Of a DNA stretch of 64,000 nt, positions 18,898 through 30,236 are shown in pieces (position 1 is the stretch's first letter; each line of letters opens with the position of its first letter). A model generated the notes under the pieces. That model was not told where the DNA came from. It ran no database searches and saw only the letters and a list, made by a program, of their open reading frames with translations. The translations under genes were made by a program, and so were the position numbers. The stretch covers positions 57,141,546-57,205,545 of the forward strand of contig NC_092054.1 of assembly GCF_003086295.3 (NCBI RefSeq), given 5' to 3'. This DNA is from Arachis hypogaea. Its lineage: Eukaryota > Streptophyta > Magnoliopsida > Fabales > Fabaceae.

Positions 18898-20069
18898 ATG
18901 ACTCCCATAATTAACTACCTTAAAACAGAAATACTCCCTGCAAATAAAAAAGAGGCAAAGAGGTTAAAATGGGAGGCACAATACTACACCATCATAAATA
19001 ATACTCTATACAAGAGACGGATTTCAACACCACTGTTAAAATGTGTGCCGACTTCCAACACAAAGGAAGTTTTAGAAGAAATACACAGTGGCATCTGTGG
19101 CAACCATCTCGGAGCACAAGCTCTCACCAAAAAAGTACTCTGAGCTGGATTCTATTGGCCAACTTTACAAAAAGAAGCAACAGAGTTCGTAAAGACATGT
19201 CCACCATGTCAAAAACACGCTAATTTCCACATCGCCCCACCGGAGGAACTCATCAGTGTAACCTCACCCTGGCCATTCGCAAAATGGGGACTCGACCTCC
19301 TTGGGCCCTTCCCCCAAGGATCAGGACAGGTCAAGTTCCTCATCGTTGAGGTAGATTATTTCACAAAATGGATTGAGGCAGAGCCCCTAGCTAACGCCAC
19401 TGCTCAAAGAAGTAGAAAATTCCTATATAAAAACATTATCACAAAGTTTGGGGTTCCATACTCCATCACCACAGACAATGGTACTCAATTTACAGATGCA
19501 GGCTTCAGAAAATTGGTGGCTAACTTGAAAATAAAGCACCAATTCACATCCGTAGAACACCCCCAGGCTAATGGACAAGCAGAAGCTGCCAACAAAGTCA
19601 TACTGGCTGGGTTAAAACGGAGATTACAGGACGCAAAGGGAGCCTGGGCTGAAGAGCTCCCACAAGTCCTCTGGGCATATCGGACAACTCCACACTCCAC
19701 CACAAAGGAATCACCTTTCCGATTATCTTACGGAATGGAGGCAATGATCCCAGTGGAGGTCGAAGAAGAATCGACCTACTTCCAGAAATCCGAGAAAGAG
19801 CTCGGATCAAGGAAGAGGCGTTAAAACGTCGAATGGCCGCAAGATACAATCAGACGGTGGTACAGCGAAGCTTTGCCAACAACGACCTCATCCTAATCCG
19901 AAATGATATTGGAACAAGTCGACCAGGAGAGGGGAAGATAGCAGCTAACTGAAAAGGACCCTACCGAGTCACAGAGGTACTGGGAAAAGGCTACTACAGG
20001 GTGTCCGAACTAGAAGGGCGAGAGCTACCAAGGTCGTGGCATTCCTGCAACCTAAGAAGGTATTATAGT
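18898..20069 (+). pseudogene. D integrase
   Basis: Continues in the RT frame. The HHCC zinc domain (HSGICGNH ... CPPC) has an in-frame TGA at 19141-19143. The catalytic triad is intact in position: Asp of GLDLLGPF at 19294, Asp of TDNGTQF at 19474, Glu of NGQAEAAN at 19582, giving 35 residues between the second Asp and Glu. A frameshift and TAA at 19822-19824 follow; the C-terminal GPYRVTEVLGKGYYRV region, typical of the integrase tail, is readable in another frame up to about 20069. Further stops occur at 18835 and 18895. Confidence 0.85.
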
Positions 20070-20458
20070 TAGAGGTAATAAAGATCTTAAGTCAAGGTGC
20101 ATTCTTTTTCTTGAAAAGGTTTTTTAACGAGGCACCAAGCTAAGATCTATAAAATTGCCCCGACTTAGAAGGGTAAACACCCACATGTATATATTTGCAT
20201 ATTTTCTATTTTGAATAAAGTTTTTTCAGATTTTCTACAAATCCTCTTCATCAAGATGCATTAATCTGAAATTCAAAAATTCATCGCCCGATTATAAAGC
20301 TACAGATCGGCAAAAAGTGAAAACCAAACTCACTGCTTGATCACGATAAAGATCAACAAAGATAAAAACCAAATTCATCAAAGATCGACCAAGCGAGGAT
20401 CAAACTCAATTTTTACAAAATCGGCAAGATGAAAAGGGGCAAAAATAGAATAATGCAA

Positions 20459-20910
20459 GAAGTTATCAAAAATTAATACATAGGAAGAGACCTGACGAGG
20501 CCTCAATAAAAATGGATTGCTAGAAATAACTTAAAGATGGACCGACATAAAAAATTCGGACCAGTCGACTACAACAAAAGTTATAAAAAGTAATCCCTAG
20601 AAAAAGGCTTGGCCAGCCCTAAAAAAGAGGATTACTAGAAATAACTTAGAAGGAACCGACATGATAAAGTCGGCCCGACAAAACTACAAAAGTTATAAAA
20701 AGTAATCCATAAAAGAGACCTGACAAAGGTCCAAATAAAATGGATTACTAGAAATAACTTAGAAGGGACCGCCATGATGACGTCGGCCCGACAAACTACA
20801 AAAAGTTATAAAGTAATCCATAAAAGATACCTGGCAAAGGTCCCAATAAAATGGATTACTAGAAATAACCTCAAACAGACCGAGATGAAGAAATCGACCG
20901 ACAGAAGGCA
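20459..20910 (+). repeat. 113-bp tandem repeat, about four copies
   Basis: The marker TAGAAATAAC recurs at 20521, 20636, 20749 and 20860 (steps 115, 113, 111). Each unit also holds GTAATCC-like, CCGACATGAT-like and AAAGTTATAAA segments. It is in the 3' untranslated part of D. The 20070-20458 stretch before it is non-coding. Confidence 0.85.
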
Positions 20911-20945
20911 TGCGCTATAAGAGATTCAAGTCGAACCTAGAAAGC

Positions 20946-22836
20946 TGATGAGCGGATAATTTATACACTTTTTGGCATTGTTTTTAGTATGTTTTTAGTA
21001 TATTTTAGTTAGTTTTTATTATGTTTTTACTAGTTTTTATTCAAAAATAACATTTCTGGACTTTGCTATGAGTTTTTGGATTTTTCTATGATTTCAGGTA
21101 TTTTCTGGCTGAAATTGAGGGACCTGTAGATGCTGTTGGATTCTGACCCTCCTGCACTCGAAATGGATTTTCTCGAGCTACAGAAGCCCAATTGGTGCGC
21201 TCTCAATTACGGTTGGAAGGTAGACATCCTGGGCTTTCCAGCAATATATAATAGTCCATACTTTGCCCGAGTTTTGATGACGTAAACTGGCGTTGGAACG
21301 CCAACTTTCTACCCTATTCTGGCGTTAAATGCCAGAACTGGCATAAAAGCTGGAGTTAAACGCCCAAACTGGCACAAAAGCTGGCGTTTAACTCCAAGAA
21401 AAGTCTCTACATGTGAAAGCTTCAATTCTCAGCCCAAGCACACACCAAGTGGGCCCCGGAAGTGGATTTCTACACTAACTATTCTAGCTTACTCATTTTC
21501 TGTAATCCTAGGTCACTAGTTCATTATAAAAACCACTTTTAGAGATTCATTTTGTACCTCATGACAATTTACATTCGAATAGTAGATGCTGTTGGAAGGT
21601 AGACATCCTGGGCTTTCCAGTAATATATAATAGTCCATACTTTGCCCGAGTTTTGATGACGTAAACTGGCGTTGGAACGCCAACTTTCTACCCTATTCTG
21701 GCGTTAAATGCCAGAACTGGCATAAAAGCTGGAGTTAAATGCCCAAACTGGCACAAAAGCTGGCGTTTAACTCCAAGAAAAGTTTCTACATGTGAAAGCT
21801 TCAATGCTCAGCCCAAGCACACACCAAGTGGGCCCCGGAAGTGGATTTCTACACTAACTATTCTAGCTTACTCATTTTCTGTAACCCTAGGTCACTAGTT
21901 CATTATAAAAACCACTTTTAGAGATTCATTTTGTACCTCATGACAATTTACATTCGAACTTATATCTTCTACGGCATGAGTCTCTAAACCCATGGTTGGG
22001 GGTGAGGAGCTCTGCTGTGTTTTGATGAATTAATGCAATTACTACTGTTTTCTATTCAATCACGCTTGTTTCTCTTCTAAGATATTCACTCGCACTTCAA
22101 CTTGATGAATGTGATGATCCATGACACTCATCACCATTCTCAACCTATGAACGTGTGCCTGACAACCACCTCCGTTCTACCTTAGACTGAGTGCATATCT
22201 CTTAGCCTCCTGATTCAGATCAGAATCTTCGTGATATAGGCTAGAATTATTGGCACCCATTCTTGAGATCCGGAAAGTCTAAACCTTGTCTGTGGTATTC
22301 CGAGTAGGATCTGGGAAGGGATGACTGTGACGAGCTTCAAACTCGCGAGTGCTGGGCGTAGTGACAGACGCAAAAAGATCAACGGATCCTATTCCAACAT
22401 GAGTGAGAACCGACAGATGATTAGCCGTGCGGTGACAGCGCATTTGGACCATTTTCACTGAGAGGACGGATGGTAGCCATTGACAACGGTGATCCACCAA
22501 CATACAGCTTGCCATGGAAGGAGCCTTGCGTGCGTAAAGAAGAAGACAGTAAGAAAGTAGAGATTCAGAAGACAAAGCATCTCCAAAACCTCAACCTGTT
22601 CTCCATTACTGAATCACAAGTACTTTTTATTTCATGTTGTTTATTTTTCATAAATACAATCACTCTCATCATTAATCTCCTGACTAAGATTTACAAAATA
22701 GCCATAGCTTGCTTCAAGCCGACAATCTCTGTGGGATCGACCCTTACTCACGTAAGGTATTACTTGGACGACGCAGTGCACTTGCTGGTTAGTTGTGCGG
22801 AATTGTGAAAAGTGTGAATCACAATTTCGTGCACCA
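20946..22836 (+). repeat. F 5' LTR with internal duplication
   Basis: TGATGAGCGG to GTGCACCA, 1891 bp against 1545 bp for the 3' LTR. The excess is a tandem duplication of about 379 bp (copies start at 21212 and 21591). It also lacks about 40 bp present in the 3' LTR near 49780-49820. Confidence 0.95.
21212..21969 (+). repeat. Tandem duplication in F 5' LTR (2 x ~379 bp)
   Basis: Both copies run from GTTGGAAGGTAGACATC through the GGCGTT motifs to CATTCGAA. The junction is at GTAGATGCTGTTGGA, a sequence that also occurs at 21126, suggesting template slippage at that short homology. Confidence 0.9.
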
Positions 22837-22842
22837 AGTTTT

Positions 22843-22860
22843 TGGCGTCGTTGCTGGGGA
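22843..22860 (+). other. F primer-binding site, two mismatches
   Basis: TGGCGTCGTTGCTGGGGA differs from the tRNA-Asp site at two positions, both C to T, as expected from decay after insertion. Confidence 0.8.
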
Positions 22861-23715
22861 TTGTTCGAGTTTGGACAACTGACGGTTTATTTTGTTGCTT
22901 AGATTAGGAATAATTTATCTTTGTTGGTTTAGAGTCAATAAATTTGAGTCTTTTATTTGAGTTCAGTTTTATATTTTAAGTTTGGTTTCAATTACATGTT
23001 TTTATTTTTCTTTCAATTTTTTTCGAATTACATGTTCTTAGTTCTTCATTGATCTTCAAGTTGTTCTTGTTTATTTTTCTTGTTTGATCTTTAGTCTTTT
23101 TTGTTTTGTGTCTTTCCTTGTTTTTCTTGTGCATTTTCGAATTTTTAGTGTCCAAAATATAAAAATTTTTAAGTTTGGTGTTCTGTGTGTCCTTATTTTC
23201 TTAAAAATTTTCAAAATTTGTTCTTGGGGTTCATCTTGATCTTCAAAGTGTTCTTGGTGTTCATCTTGACATTCAAAATTTTCCTGTTTGTTTTCTTTGT
23301 TTTGATCTAAAAAAGTTCTAAGTTTGGTGTCTTTTTATTGTTTCTCTCTTTCTTCATTAAATTCAAAATATCTTTTCCCTTTATTTTAATTAAATTTTCG
23401 ATTTTTTACTTAAAAAAATTCAGATTCTTAATTTTTTTATTCTATCTTATCTTAGTCTTAAGTTTTAAAATCATATCTTTAATTTTAAAAAATATCTTTT
23501 TCAAAACTCTCTAACCACTTTCTCTCTCTTCAATTTTCGAAAATCATATCCAAGGTTTTTCAAATTTTCTTAATTAATCAATTATTTTAGTTTTCAAAAC
23601 TTTTGTTTTATTTTCTGTTTATTTTATTTTATTTTATTTGGTTGCTTTTAATTAAATAAAATAAAAATAAAAATATAATTTATTTGCAATTCATATCAAT
23701 TCCCTTTTTTCCATC
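22861..23715 (+). other. F leader with shared module
   Basis: AT-rich and non-coding. The 23221-23332 segment aligns along its length with 38201-38310 of B and partly with 8026-8127 of C. TAAGTTTGGTGT motifs lie near 23168 and 23319. Confidence 0.65.
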
Positions 23716-25308
23716 ATGGACATAAGTGGAAATGAACAGTCCAGAAGGACTCTGGGGTTATATGCTAACCCTATTACAGCTGCATATGGGAGTAGCATCT
23801 GTATACCTCCCATCAAAGCAAGCAGTTTTGAGCTAAATCCTCAACTCATCATCATGGTGCAGCAAAATTGCCATTATTCCGGTCTTCCACAGGAAGAACC
23901 TACTGAGTTTCTGGCACAGTTCTTACAAATTGTTGACACAGTACGTGATAAAGAAGTGGATCAGTATGTCTACAGATTATTACTGTTTCCATTTGCTGTA
24001 AAAGATCAAGCTAAGAGGTGGTTAAATAACCAACCCACAGCAAGCATAAAGACATGGAAACAGTTATCAGACAAATTCTTGAATCAATTTTACCCTCCAA
24101 AAAGGATGACACAGCTAAGGCTGGACATCCAAGGCTTTAAACAAGCGGATCATGAATCCATTTACAATGCTTGGGAGAGGTACAGAGGGATGCTAAGGAA
24201 ATACCCCTCTGAAATATTTTCAGAGTGGGTACAGTTAGACATCTTTTACTATGGGCTTACAGAAAGAGCTCAAATGTCTCTAGACTACTCAGCTGGTGGA
24301 TCTGTACACATGAGAAAGACGATTGAAGCGGCTCAAGAACTCATAGATACAGTTGCTAGAAATCAACATCTGTACTCAAGCAGTGAATCCTCTATAAAAG
24401 AAGAGGCTAGGACAGTAACTACTGATCCTAGTCCTCAAGAACAGATTGTTGAACTTAATCAGCAATTACTCTTTATGATAAAACAATTAGCAAAATTTAA
24501 AGAGATGCTCAAAGACACTAAAAATGCTAACAAGAATGTGGAAGCACAATTGAATCAGACAAGACAGCAGCTATCTGAACAGATAACAGAAGAATGCCAA
24601 GCTTTTCAACTAAGGAACGGGAAGACATTGAATAATTCAGCTCAAAGTAGCAGAAAGTCAAGAAAGGAACAACTGACAGAGGATGACCAAACCACTGCCC
24701 AAATTCCCTCTGAGGACAGCAAGAGCCCAGAGAGGAATAATTCTGGCGTTCAAATGCCAGAAAAGGGTGAAAGATTGGCGTCAAACACCCAGTGGATGCC
24801 AACTTCTGGCGTTCAAACGCCAGAAAAGGGAGAAAAGTTGGCGTTAAACGCCCATTCCTTGTCCAGTTCTGGCGTTCAAACGCCAGTGAGGGATCAGACA
24901 CCTGCAAGTGCTGACAGTAACCCCTCTAAGAAGGCTTCTCCAACCACCTTTATAGGGAATAAACCTGCAGCAACTAAGGTTGAAGAATATAAAGCCAATA
25001 TGCCTTATCCTCAGAAACTCCACCAAGCGGAACAGGATAAACAATTTGCCCGCTTTGCAGACTATCTCAGGACTCTTGAAATAAAGATCCCGTTTGTAGA
25101 GGCACTTGAGCAAATACCTTCTTATGCTAAGTTCATGAAAGAGATCTTAAGTCATAAGAAGGATTGGAGAGAGACTGAAAAAGTTTTTCTCACTAAAGAA
25201 TGCAGTGTAGTCATTCTGAAAAGCTTACCAGAGAAGCTTAAAGATCGAGGAAGCTTTATGATACCATGCACATTAGAGGGTGCTTGTGCCAAGACAGCTC
25301 TATGTGAC
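23716..25308 (+). pseudogene. F gag and start of protease, split by B
   Basis: ATG at 23716 as in G and E (MDISGNEQSRRTLG). The capsid region at residues ~30-230 has FPFAVKDQAKRWLNNQP, FYPPKRMTQLRLDIQGF and DIFYYGL. A coiled-coil, Gln-rich stretch is followed by the translated palindrome array (~residues 343-395), then a conserved region (YPQKLHQAEQDKQFARFADY). It ends at the protease CDL, where B is inserted; protease and pol resume at 42847. 531 open codons survive. Confidence 0.85.
24744..24890. repeat. Palindrome array inside F gag, period ~31-33 bp
   Basis: Units start at 24744, 24777, 24808, 24840 and 24871. They are translated as SGVQ or LALNA, depending on frame. Confidence 0.85.
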
Positions 25309-25943
25309 TTATAAATCACTATTTTATGGTTTATCTTGTGCTCAATTGAATGGATTTTATCAACTCTTTACCCACTTATTCATACTATTTGCATGGTTTT
25401 ACATTTGCCTTCCTAATTATGTGCTTTGATTGAAAACATGCTTCTTTGGCCTTAAGTTCCCTATGTTTAATCCTCTCTTATTACCATTAGATGCCTTGAT
25501 ATGTGTGTTAAGTGATTTCAGAGGTTACAGGGCAGGAATGGCTCAGAGGATGGAAAGGAAGCATGCAAAAGTGGAAGGAATACAAGAAGTTGGAGAAATT
25601 GCTAAGCTGTCCAGCCTGACCTCTTCGCACTCAAACGGCTATAACTTTAGCTACAAAGGTCCAAACGATGCGGTTTCAGTTGCGTTGGAAAGCTAACGTC
25701 CGGGGCTTCGATTTAATATATAATATGCCATAGTTTCCCTGACGCTAGGTGACGCGAACGCGTGCTCCACGTGGACGCGTCGCAGTTCCGAAAATCAGCA
25801 TGGCAGTTTTCTTCTCCAGCGATTTCTAGGCTGCTTTCGACCCAGTTTTCGGCCCAGAAAACACAGATTAGAGGCTATAAAGTGGGGAAATCCATTCATT
25901 CATAGGGAGAAGCTCACAATACATAATTTTAGTTTTAGATGTA
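25309..25943 (+). repeat. B 5' LTR, first part
   Basis: Starts at about TTATAAATCACTA; the exact start is unsure because no second LTR is available. The rest is at 37955-38030, ending TTCTTCA three bases before the primer site. Contains a doublet of GACGCG-type palindromes at 25751 and 25768 that match the array further on in B. The element has the CACTATTTTATGG start segment that I recall from peanut repeats. Confidence 0.65.
25751..25783. repeat. CGCG palindrome doublet in B LTR, 17 bp apart
   Basis: GACGCGAACGCGTG at 25751 and CACGTGGACGCGTC at 25768: the same motif and the same 17-bp step as the doublets at 40763-41127. Confidence 0.7.
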
Positions 25944-27484
25944 TGGTGCACGAATTGTGAATCACACTTTTCACAACGCGTACCACTAACCAGCAAGTGC
26001 ACTGGGTCGTCCAAGTAATACCTTACGTGAGTAAGGGTCGAATCCCACAGAGATTGTTGGTTTGAAGCAATCTATGGTTATCTTGTAAATCTTAGTCAGG
26101 AAGTCGATTATGTTTATCAGTTGAATTGTGAATAACCAAGAGAGCATAAATTAAAGGTTACTTGTTGTGCAGTAATGGAGAATATGTTGGAGTTTTGGAG
26201 ATGCTTTGTCTTCTGAATCTCTGCTTTCCTCTGTCTTCTAATTCACGCACGCACGTCCTCCTATGGCAAGCTGTGTGTTGGTGGATCACCGTTGTCAATG
26301 GCTACCTTCCATCCTTCCAGTGAAAACTACGCTCATGCGCTCTGTCACAGCACGGCTAATCACCGGTTGGTTCTCGATCCGGTTGGAATAGGATTTACTA
26401 TCCTTTTGCGTCTGTCACTAACGCCCAGCCTTCAGGAGTTTGAAGCTCGTCACAGTCATTCAATCCTTGAATCCTACTCGGAATACCACAGACAAGGTTT
26501 AGACTTTCCGGATTCTCATGAATGCCGCCATCAGTTCTAGCTTATACCACGGAGATTCTGATTAAGGAATCTAAGAGATCCTCATTCAATCGTATATAGA
26601 ACGGAGGTGGTTGTCAGGTACATGTTCATGAATTGAGGAAGGTGATGAGTGTCACAGATCATCACCTCCATCACAGTTAAGCGCGAATGAACATCTTAGA
26701 TAGGAACAAGCGTGTTTGAATGGAAAACAGAAATACTTGCATTAATTCATCGAGACACAGCAGAGCTCCTCACCCCCAACAATGGGGTTTAGAGACTCAT
26801 GCCGTCAGAGAATACAAAGTTTAGATCTAGAATGTCATGAGATACAAAATAAGTCTCTAAAAGTTGTTTAAATACTAAACTAGTAGCCTAGGTTTACAAC
26901 AAATGAGTAAACTATGATGGATGATGCAGAGGCCCACTTCTGGGGCCCACTTGGTGTGTGCTGGGGCTGAGAATTAAGCAATCCACGTGTAGAGGCCATT
27001 TGTGGAGTTGAACGCCAGTTTTTGTGCCAGTTTGGGCGTTCAACTCCAGCTTTTGATCCTTTTCTGGCGCTGGACGCCAGAATTGGGCAGAGAACTGGTG
27101 TTGAACGCCAGTTTACGTCATCTATCCTTGTGCAAAGTATGGACTATTATATATTGTCGGAAAGCCCTGGATGTCTACTTTCCAACGCAATTGGAAGCAT
27201 GCCATTTCGAGTTTTGTAGCTCCAGAAAATCCACTTTGAGTGTAGGGAGGTCAGAATCCAACAGCATCAGCAGTCCTTTTTCAGCTTGAATCAGATTTTT
27301 GCTCAGCTCCTTCAATTTCAGCCAGAAAAATACCTGAAATTACAGAAAAATACACAACTCATAGTAAAGTCCAGAAATATGAATTTTTCCTAAAAACTAA
27401 TGAAATTAGACTAAAAACTAACTAGAACATACTCAAAACTATCTGAAATTAACCCCAAAAAGCGTATAAAATATCCGCTCATCA
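25944..27484 (-). repeat. G 3' LTR
   Basis: Reads TGATGAGCGG ... GTGCACCA on the minus strand. Paired with 36409-37949. Confidence 0.95.
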
Positions 27485-27519
27485 CAACACCAAACTTAAA
27501 CTGTTGCTTGTCCTCAAGC
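27485..27519 (-). promoter_or_regulatory. Hairpin and plus-strand primer region of G
   Basis: On the minus strand GCTTG-AGGA-CAAGC (27519-27506) is followed by AACAG and TTTAAGTTTGGTGTTG up to the LTR. Confidence 0.6.
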
Positions 27520-28557
27520 AACTAGACAAATAAAATAGAAGACTAATAGGTTGAGAAGCAATAGTATCTTAGAGTTTTTGATTGAAGCTCAGATTCTAAT
27601 TAGATGAGTGGGACTAGTAGCTTTTTGCTTCTGAACAGTTTTGGCATCTCACTTTATCCATTGAAGCTCAGAGTGATTGGCATCTATAGGAACTCAGAAT
27701 TCAGATAGTGTTATTGATTCTCTTAGTTCAGCGTGATGATTCTTGAACACAGCTTCTTTATGAGTCTTGGCCGTGGCCCTAAGCACTTTGTTTTCCAGTA
27801 TTACCACCGGATACATAAATGCCACAGACACATAATTGGGTGAACCTTTTCAGATTGTGACTCAGCTTTGCTAAAGTCCCCAATTAGAGGTGTCCAGAGT
27901 TCTTAAGCACACTCTTCTTTTTGCTTTGGACCTTGACTTTAACCGCTCAGTCTCAAGTTTTCACTTGACACCTTCACGCCACAAGCACATGGTTAGGGAC
28001 AGCTTGGTTTAGCCGCTTAGACCAGGATTTTAGTCCTTTAGGCCCTCCTATCCACTGATGCTCGAAGCCTTGGGATCCTTTTCATTTATCCTTGCCTTTT
28101 GGTTTTAAGGGTCATTGGCTTTTTCTGCTTGCTTTTTCTCTCTTCTCCTTTTTTTTTTTTTTGCTGTTTTTTCTTGCTTCAAGAATCATTTTTATGATTT
28201 TTCAGATTATCAATAACATGTCTCATGTTCATCATTCTTTCAAGAGCCAACATATTTAACAGTCTTAAACAACAAATTCAAAAGACATATGCACTGTTCA
28301 AGCATTCATTCAGAAGACAGAAAGCATTGCCACCACATTTAACTAATTAGAATTTCTTTTATTAAACTCGAAATTTTATTGCCTCTTATTCGAAAGATCT
28401 ACTACTTTATTCATGTTTGCTGATGATGAGAAAAATAAACTATAGCTTAATTGGAGATAAAATCAAAATAGATACTAATTACTACTATATGACTTCTAAG
28501 GTACTTTTATAAGGACACTGTCATAGAGTTAAGGCAGAAATTGGAAATTAACAACCT
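27520..28557 (-). other. G 3' untranslated region
   Basis: No gene seen; inverted homologue of 48417-49567 (F) and 12146-13190 (C). Confidence 0.7.
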
Positions 28558-29682
28558 TTATTCTGGGGGCACGGGGGTTCCTCTGATCCTTGGGGTGCTT
28601 GGTCCTACAAGAGAAGACTTTTGGCGCTTCAGTTCCCTTAAGTCACGCCCCTGCTCCTCTTGTTCTTTAAACATATAGGTCAGCATTTGACTGTGTTCCT
28701 TCTGTTCTTTTATTATTTGCTCCATAGCTTCCCGTATCTTGGTGACGGACGTCTCAAGATACTCCCAGTATTCAGCTTGAGGGATCTCTGGGAGGAATTC
28801 CTGTGCTCTCTTCTTGATGGGATCCTCCTGTGCTTGTTGTCTCTCCATTGATGCTTTGGTGATTGACTTTTCAATTAGGATATATTCAGTTATTCCCATC
28901 CTTACTCCAGCGTCCTTGCAGAGCAGAGAAATCACGCTTGGATAAGCCAACCTGGCCTCTTTTGAATTTTTGTTAGCAATCTTGTAGAGTTCAGTGGAGA
29001 TCAGCTGATGAACCTCCACTTCCTTCCCCATTATGATGCAATGAATCATCACTGCTCTTTTAACTGTGACTTCAGATCGGTTGCTAGTAGGCAACAGAGA
29101 ACGCCCGATGAAGTCCAGCCATCCTCTGGCGGCTGGTTTGAGATCCTCTCTCTTGAGTTGATTTGGGACACCCTTTGTGTTGGTGGTCCACCTGGCTCCA
29201 GGGATACATATGTCCTCTAGAATCCTATCCAGGTCAATGTCTGCTCTCATCATCCTCCTGTTGAAGGAGTCTGGATCATCCTTTAGTTGAGGTAGCTTTA
29301 AGATCTCTCTGATCTTGTCAGGAGTGGTATGAACAATCTTCCTTCTGACCATGGTCCGAAATTCATAGAAGGTAGTTCCAGATAGTTTTTGCTTGTCAGT
29401 CTGCCACATATTAGCATAGAACTCCTGGACCATGTTCCTTCCTACTTTCGTTTCAGGATTAGCTAGGACTTCCCAGTTCCTGATTCGAATTTGCTCCTGG
29501 ATCTCCGGATATTCATCTTCTTTCAGATCGAATCTAACTTCCGGGATCACTGATCTCAGACCCATTACTTTAAGATAATGGTCTGAATGTTCTTTAGATA
29601 AGAACTTCCCTTGATTCCAAAGTGGTTTTGGAACGCTCTCTTTCTTGCCTCTTGGAGTGGGTTGTTTTCCTTTGGGAGCCAT
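28558..29682 (-). CDS. G ORF3 (env-position protein, plant transposon-protein type)
   Basis: 374 codons from the ATG at 29682 (MAPKGKQ) to the stop at 28558. The frame is open upstream as well, but E and F share only the part from this Met, so I choose it. A basic N-terminus is followed by a conserved core (SVIPEVRFDLKEDEYPEIQE, NPETKVGRNMVQEFYANMW, LKPAARGWLDFIGRS, LPTSNRSEVTVKRAVMIHCI) and a C-terminal coiled coil rich in Glu, Gln and Lys. It resembles what I recall as the 'putative plant transposon protein' domain in Athila-like elements. There is no convincing signal peptide or membrane anchor, so an envelope role is position-based only. This is the only intact ORF3 in the window; F has four stops and E is cut by H. 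Confidence 0.75.
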   Translation of the reverse strand: MAPKGKQPTPRGKKESVPKPLWNQGKFLSKEHSDHYLKVMGLRSVIPEVRFDLKEDEYPEIQEQIRIRNWEVLANPETKVGRNMVQEFYANMWQTDKQKLSGTTFYEFRTMVRRKIVHTTPDKIREILKLPQLKDDPDSFNRRMMRADIDLDRILEDICIPGARWTTNTKGVPNQLKREDLKPAARGWLDFIGRSLLPTSNRSEVTVKRAVMIHCIIMGKEVEVHQLISTELYKIANKNSKEARLAYPSVISLLCKDAGVRMGITEYILIEKSITKASMERQQAQEDPIKKRAQEFLPEIPQAEYWEYLETSVTKIREAMEQIIKEQKEHSQMLTYMFKEQEEQGRDLRELKRQKSSLVGPSTPRIRGTPVPPE

Positions 29683-29702
29683 GATCTTAGTGATCTCGGA
29701 TA

Positions 29703-29738
29703 AACACACCAAACTTAGAGGTTTGCTTGTCCTCAAGC
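29703..29738 (-). promoter_or_regulatory. Hairpin plus TCTAAGTTTGGTGTG before G ORF3
   Basis: GCTTG-AGGA-CAAGC on the minus strand (29738-29725), then AAACC and TCTAAGTTTGGTGTG, ending about 20 nt before the ORF3 ATG. Same module as at the 3' LTR edge. Confidence 0.65.
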
Positions 29739-30236
29739 AAAAGAAAAGAAAGGAGAGGGATAGAAGGAGAGCTAGGTGCAATTGTTGATGGAGGAGGGGG
29801 TGGCCGAACCCAAATTTAAAGGGATGGGGGGTGGGTTTTCGAAAAATTGGAAAAGATAAGATAAAAAGATTGAGTTGAAAAAGATAAGATAGAAGATATA
29901 ATTTAATTTTGAAAAGATATGATAGATTTTTGAAAAAGATAAATCTGAATTTTGAAAAAGATAATATGGAGATTTGAAAAAGATATGGATTAGTTGAAAA
30001 GATAGATTTGTTTTCAGAAAAGATTTGAAAAGAGTTGGATTGAATTTGCAAAGATGCCTGGTGCTTATGGATTAAAATACATTTGATATTTTGTGGTAGG
30101 GTTTTTAGAAATTATGGAATTTAGAAATCAGGGTTCTTGACATGTTCATGTAAAAATTATGCATTGAAGCATAAAATTTGAAATTAAAATGGAAATACGT
30201 GTGGAAAAAATGAATTTGGCTCCTCCCTGCATTCCT
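29739..30236 (-). other. AT-rich spacer before G ORF3
   Basis: No gene. Repeats of GAAAAGATA-like sequence on the plus strand, homologous to 62570-63032 of E. Confidence 0.6.

Noticed and set aside
28558..30051. Longer ORF3 start at 30051 with a hydrophobic N-terminus
   Set aside because: The 123 extra residues come from an AT-rich spacer with the hairpin; they are not conserved in E or F. The Met at 29682 is shared by all three.
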